DNA from: Methanosarcinales archaeon
GTDB lineage: Archaea > Halobacteriota > Syntropharchaeia > Alkanophagales > Methanospirareceae
Length of the DNA: 8,649 nucleotides
NCBI GenBank assembly: GCA_025464425.1
Contig: JAODGV010000100.1
Location: forward strand, 1-8,649
Direction of reading: 5' to 3'
Shown here in pieces: positions 6,670 to 8,649 of the stretch. Under the pieces are notes generated by a model, which saw nothing but the letters and a program-made list of their open reading frames with translations, was not told where the DNA came from and searched no databases. Positions within the stretch are counted from its first letter, which is position 1, and each line of letters starts with the position of its first letter. Both the position numbers and the translations under genes were made by a program.

Positions 6670-6720
6670 CGCATCCCTCTTTATTTAGGATTATAAACAG
6701 ATAAAAGAATAAAAGACGAA
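6670..6720 (-). promoter_or_regulatory. Probable promoter of the membrane-protein/Roadblock operon
   Basis: Read on the minus strand, this AT-rich stretch contains TTTTATTC, TTTTATC and TTTATAATCC before the GAGGG ribosome binding site. One of the TTTTAT motifs at about 6690-6710 is at a plausible TATA-box distance for a short-leader transcript. Which box is used cannot be told from sequence. Confidence 0.4.
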
Positions 6721-6737
6721 CCTTTTTAAGGCGCTAT

Positions 6738-6824
6738 GAAAAGAAAAGAAACTTTCATGACTCATGGTGAATGGTGAATGGCGAATGGCGACACCCATGA
6801 GTATGAAAATGTATTTTCATTCCA
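6738..6824 (+). repeat. Intergenic hairpin element, copy 2
   Basis: Second copy of the element at 2778-2842, here between the metF stop and the start of the membrane-protein gene. It carries a longer palindrome: TTTCATGACTCATGG (6753-6767) pairs with CCATGAGTATGAAA (6795-6808), leaving one bulged base and a 27-nt loop. A second, perfect 7-bp hairpin follows and overlaps the right arm: ATGAAAA (6803-6809), loop TGTA, TTTTCAT (6814-6820). The two hairpins share bases, so they are alternative folds. Relative to metF this lies just downstream of the stop on the opposite strand, so the hairpins could also shape the metF 3' end. Confidence 0.7.
6768..6788 (+). repeat. Tandem heptamer, three units
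   Basis: Three units in a row: TGAATGG (6768-6774), TGAATGG (6775-6781) and CGAATGG (6782-6788), followed by a partial CG. They fill most of the loop of the larger palindrome in copy 2 of the intergenic element and are absent from copy 1, so they explain the length difference and may have grown by slippage. Confidence 0.85.
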
Positions 6825-6852
6825 GAAATAAAAAGGGGAAAAAATAAAAGGG

Positions 6853-7773
6853 TTATTCCATAACCTTCTTCAACGCCGGTATTATCCTCGGATACCCGAC
6901 CGCCATTATATGACAGCCAGCAGCGGGTGTATCTTTTAGATGTTCCAGGAACTCCGTGAAGAATTCTATGTTCACCCTGTCAACCTCTTCCTTTCGTTTC
7001 TCCTTGTCCTTTATCGCTTTCGTCTCTTTCATATGCTGCAGATAATCCGGTGGTACATCCACACCCGCAACATACTTATCGAAGAAATCAGCCTGTGCAT
7101 ATGTCTTCGCAGGGAATATACCAACCAGAATCGGGACATCCACCTTACCCAGCTCCTTGAAGAATCGGTCAAGTACTTCCGTTTTATATACCACCTGGGT
7201 CTGTATGAACTCGGCACCCACTTTTATCTTTCGCTTCACTTTCGCGATCTCAGCCTTGAGTACTGCGGCACCGGGCGCAGCAGCGGCTCCTACATGGAGT
7301 TTCGGCGGGTTGTGTATCTCGTTACCCGCAAGGTCTTTACCTTCATCCACCACTCTCCTTATCAATGCGATAAGTGTAGTGGAATCGAGGTCATAAACTG
7401 GCTTCGCATCCGGCGTGTCGCCAAGTGCGACATGATCACCCGTGAGTGCAAGTATATTCTTCAGTCCGAGAACACCCGCACCGAGTATATCAGATAGTAG
7501 CGCACTGCGATTACGGTCAGCGCATCTGAGCTGATATATGCATTCCATACCGGTCTCCAGCTGTATTTTGTAAGCTGCCGCCAGGCTACTGACATAAGCG
7601 AAACTCTGCGGGTTATCCGTGACATTACAGGCGGTTACCAGCCCGACGAGCTCACGTGCTGCTTTTATTGGCTCCTCCACATCGCCCGCCTTCTCCGGCT
7701 CCAGCTCACCGGTGAATACGTATTTGCCCTCGCTCAGTTCCTTCATCAACTGACTATATACCTCATCACTCAT
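6853..7773 (-). CDS. metF: Methylene-tetrahydropterin reductase, MetF type
   Basis: A 306-residue flavin-dependent TIM-barrel reductase of the 5,10-methylenetetrahydrofolate reductase family, interconverting methylene- and methyl-pterin. Motifs: VFTGELEPEK with E23 at the position of the catalytic glutamate, NVTDNPQ (50-56), YQLRCADRNR (80-89), LALTGDH with D113 near the flavin, FIQTQVVY, and the terminal AVGYPRII. It is the short single-domain form without a regulatory C-terminus. The frame stays open upstream to 7917, but ATG 7773 is chosen because GGAGGTGA (reverse complement of 7781-7788) precedes it by 7 nt, the family N-terminus begins here, and the upstream residues lie over metV. MetV ends 14 nt before. 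In ANME-1 archaea MetF is thought to replace F420-dependent Mer in the C1 pathway on H4MPT; the pterin and electron donor used here are inferred. Confidence 0.93.
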   Translation of the reverse strand: MSDEVYSQLMKELSEGKYVFTGELEPEKAGDVEEPIKAARELVGLVTACNVTDNPQSFAYVSSLAAAYKIQLETGMECIYQLRCADRNRSALLSDILGAGVLGLKNILALTGDHVALGDTPDAKPVYDLDSTTLIALIRRVVDEGKDLAGNEIHNPPKLHVGAAAAPGAAVLKAEIAKVKRKIKVGAEFIQTQVVYKTEVLDRFFKELGKVDVPILVGIFPAKTYAQADFFDKYVAGVDVPPDYLQHMKETKAIKDKEKRKEEVDRVNIEFFTEFLEHLKDTPAAGCHIMAVGYPRIIPALKKVME

Positions 7774-7780
7774 CTTCGTA

Positions 7781-7788
7781 TCACCTCC
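7781..7788 (-). promoter_or_regulatory. Strong ribosome binding site of metF
   Basis: On the minus strand this reads GGAGGTGA, an extended match to the 16S rRNA 3' end, 7 nt before ATG 7773. Its first G is the last base of the metV stop codon TAG (7790-7788). It decides the metF start and suggests translation coupled to metV termination. Confidence 0.85.
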
Positions 7789-8543
7789 TATTCCTCCTCT
7801 TCGTACTTCGGTCCCGTGAACAGCGTCAGATATGATGGCAGTGAACCGAGTATAGCACTCACGGGCTTCACTGGCTCCTCTATCTCGAACAGGCGCGGTC
7901 TCTTCGCTCTGCTCCACGCATGAGGATCTCTCATTTCCGTGAATTTATCCAGTTCGCCCAGCTTCTCCATTCGCTCGTATATCTTCACCCATGCACAGTC
8001 CTTCTCCGGGTCAACCTCGCATTTGCCATCCTCCCGCACACCGCCACAGGGTCCATTCATCAATCCCTTGCCGCAAGCAGTGAGGGGGCAAATGCCCACC
8101 GTCTTACCAAGCTCACACTGTCCGCACATCTGGCATGTCTCCTTGAACTTCTTAGGACCTCCGCCAACCAGACCAAGCGCATCATTCGCCGGTACAACTG
8201 CTACCGTTGCCCCTATACGCTTCTCTATGTAGTCGGCTATCACCTGCGCACCGTCACCACAGCTCATCATGAGCAGGGCATCGGCATTCTCAACCGCTTT
8301 GCGTTTCTTCTCCAGGAACTTTGAACTCATATCTATCTCACATGCTGATATACCCAGTGGGAGAACGATCTCGGTAACCTCTTTCCCTTCCTTCCTCAGC
8401 CGTTCCCCCATATCTCTCACCGCTTTCTTATCACCGGTATGATAGAATGTGGCACACCCGCCGCAGCCCATAACTACTACCTTCTGTTTACCCTCGAGAT
8501 AACCCAGAATCTCCTCTATTGGCTTCTGCTCTTGAGCAATCAT
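7788..8543 (-). CDS. metV: MetV, iron-sulfur/zinc partner subunit of MetF
   Basis: A 251-residue cysteine-rich protein of the MetV family (the methylene-THF reductase C-terminal domain family). The N-terminal half is an alpha/beta domain with VVVMGCGGCATFYH (C27, C30), then ISACEID (C68) and MMSCGDG (C95). A cysteine cluster follows: CQMCGQC (C137, C140, C143), ICPLTAC (C152, C157), GPCGG (C166), C175 and C183, suited to two Fe4S4 clusters. In acetogens MetV forms a complex with MetF and passes electrons to its flavin. Gene order metV-metF with 14-nt spacing supports the same complex here. Start ATG 8543 has GAGGT about 7 nt upstream. Soluble; no signal peptide or membrane segment. The electron donor cannot be told from this window. 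Confidence 0.92.
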   Translation of the reverse strand: MIAQEQKPIEEILGYLEGKQKVVVMGCGGCATFYHTGDKKAVRDMGERLRKEGKEVTEIVLPLGISACEIDMSSKFLEKKRKAVENADALLMMSCGDGAQVIADYIEKRIGATVAVVPANDALGLVGGGPKKFKETCQMCGQCELGKTVGICPLTACGKGLMNGPCGGVREDGKCEVDPEKDCAWVKIYERMEKLGELDKFTEMRDPHAWSRAKRPRLFEIEEPVKPVSAILGSLPSYLTLFTGPKYEEEE

Positions 8544-8575
8544 TTTTTTACCTCTATATTTATGCTCGATACAGG

Positions 8576-8591
8576 TAATATAAAAATTTTT
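8576..8591 (-). promoter_or_regulatory. Probable metVF promoter (TATA box)
   Basis: On the minus strand the core reads TTTTTATATTA, a good archaeal TATA box with A-rich sequence upstream. It lies about 35-45 nt before the metV ATG, which implies a short leader holding the GAGGT ribosome binding site. On the other strand the same bases read TATAAAAATT, so it could serve a divergent gene too. Confidence 0.55.
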
Positions 8592-8617
8592 CTATTTTCT
8601 TCAGTACTTCCGAAACC

Positions 8618-8649
8618 ATGAAGTTCCGAACGCGCATCACCTCTGTAAA
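8618..8649 (+). CDS. Possible start of a divergent gene (truncated)
   Basis: An ATG at 8618 opens a frame MKFRTRITSV that continues past the right edge. A TATA-like TATAAAAA (8579-8586) sits about 32-39 nt upstream, a fitting distance, but there is no clear ribosome binding site (GAAACC precedes the ATG). Ten codons are too few to name a product. The opposite strand is also open here and would read into a stop near 8559, so coding on the minus strand is not excluded. Confidence 0.22.
   Translation, partial: MKFRTRITSV

Noticed and set aside
6940..7497. A 185-codon plus-strand frame opposite metF
   Set aside because: It is an antisense shadow of MetF, whose motifs are complete on the minus strand.
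7774..7917. A 48-residue N-terminal extension of MetF
   Set aside because: The region is metV coding sequence in another frame, and a strong ribosome binding site precedes the internal ATG at 7773 where the family sequence begins.
1..8649. CRISPR array, insertion sequence, integrase or prophage genes
   Set aside because: No regularly spaced repeats and no transposase, integrase or phage structural motifs were seen; the only repeats are the two intergenic elements and one short tandem heptamer.

Overview
The window looks like a chromosomal piece of a euryarchaeon of the methanogen/methanotroph group, most likely ANME-1 (Methanophagales) or a close relative. Five things point there: an archaeal V/A-type ATP synthase subunit I, a bifunctional Fae-Hps protein, a small protein resembling methanogenesis marker protein 6, a tRNA gene without an encoded CCA, and above all a metV-metF pair. 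MetF is generally reported to stand in for the F420-dependent reductase Mer in ANME-1. The taxonomic call is inference from gene content; no 16S or mcr gene lies in the window.

Layout. (1) 1-1193, minus: the 5' two thirds of the ATP synthase subunit I gene, running off the left edge. (2) 1194-1287: an AT-rich divergent promoter region. (3) 1288-2775, plus: an RCK_N (TrkA-N) domain fused to a DHH/DHHA1 phosphoesterase. (4) 2776-2874: an intergenic element that recurs near 6740-6824. (5) 2875-2949: tRNA-Ile(GAT). (6) 2965-6006, plus: a tight gene string of marker-6-like protein, Fae-Hps, a HisA/HisF-related protein, a very short Ogt-type alkyltransferase and a Mut7-C/Zn-ribbon protein whose frame is broken near 5600. 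(7) 5990-6669, minus: a Roadblock/LC7 protein and a small membrane protein that overlap. (8) 6670-6852: promoter plus the second copy of the intergenic element. (9) 6853-8543, minus: metV followed by metF. (10) 8544-8649: metV promoter and possibly the first codons of a divergent plus-strand gene.

How the genes fit together. Much of the window concerns one-carbon metabolism on tetrahydromethanopterin. Fae condenses formaldehyde with H4MPT and Hps interconverts formaldehyde plus ribulose 5-phosphate with hexulose 6-phosphate, which archaea use to make pentoses. MetF with its iron-sulfur partner MetV would interconvert methylene- and methyl-pterin. The alkyltransferase beside Fae-Hps repairs alkylated DNA, so a link to reactive C1 species is conceivable but not shown.

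Most worth a second look are the two-copy intergenic hairpin element, the tRNA placed so close to the marker-6 gene that the two probably share a transcript, the 65-nt overlap between the HisAF-like and alkyltransferase genes, the frameshift in the Mut7-C gene, and the Roadblock/membrane-protein pair.
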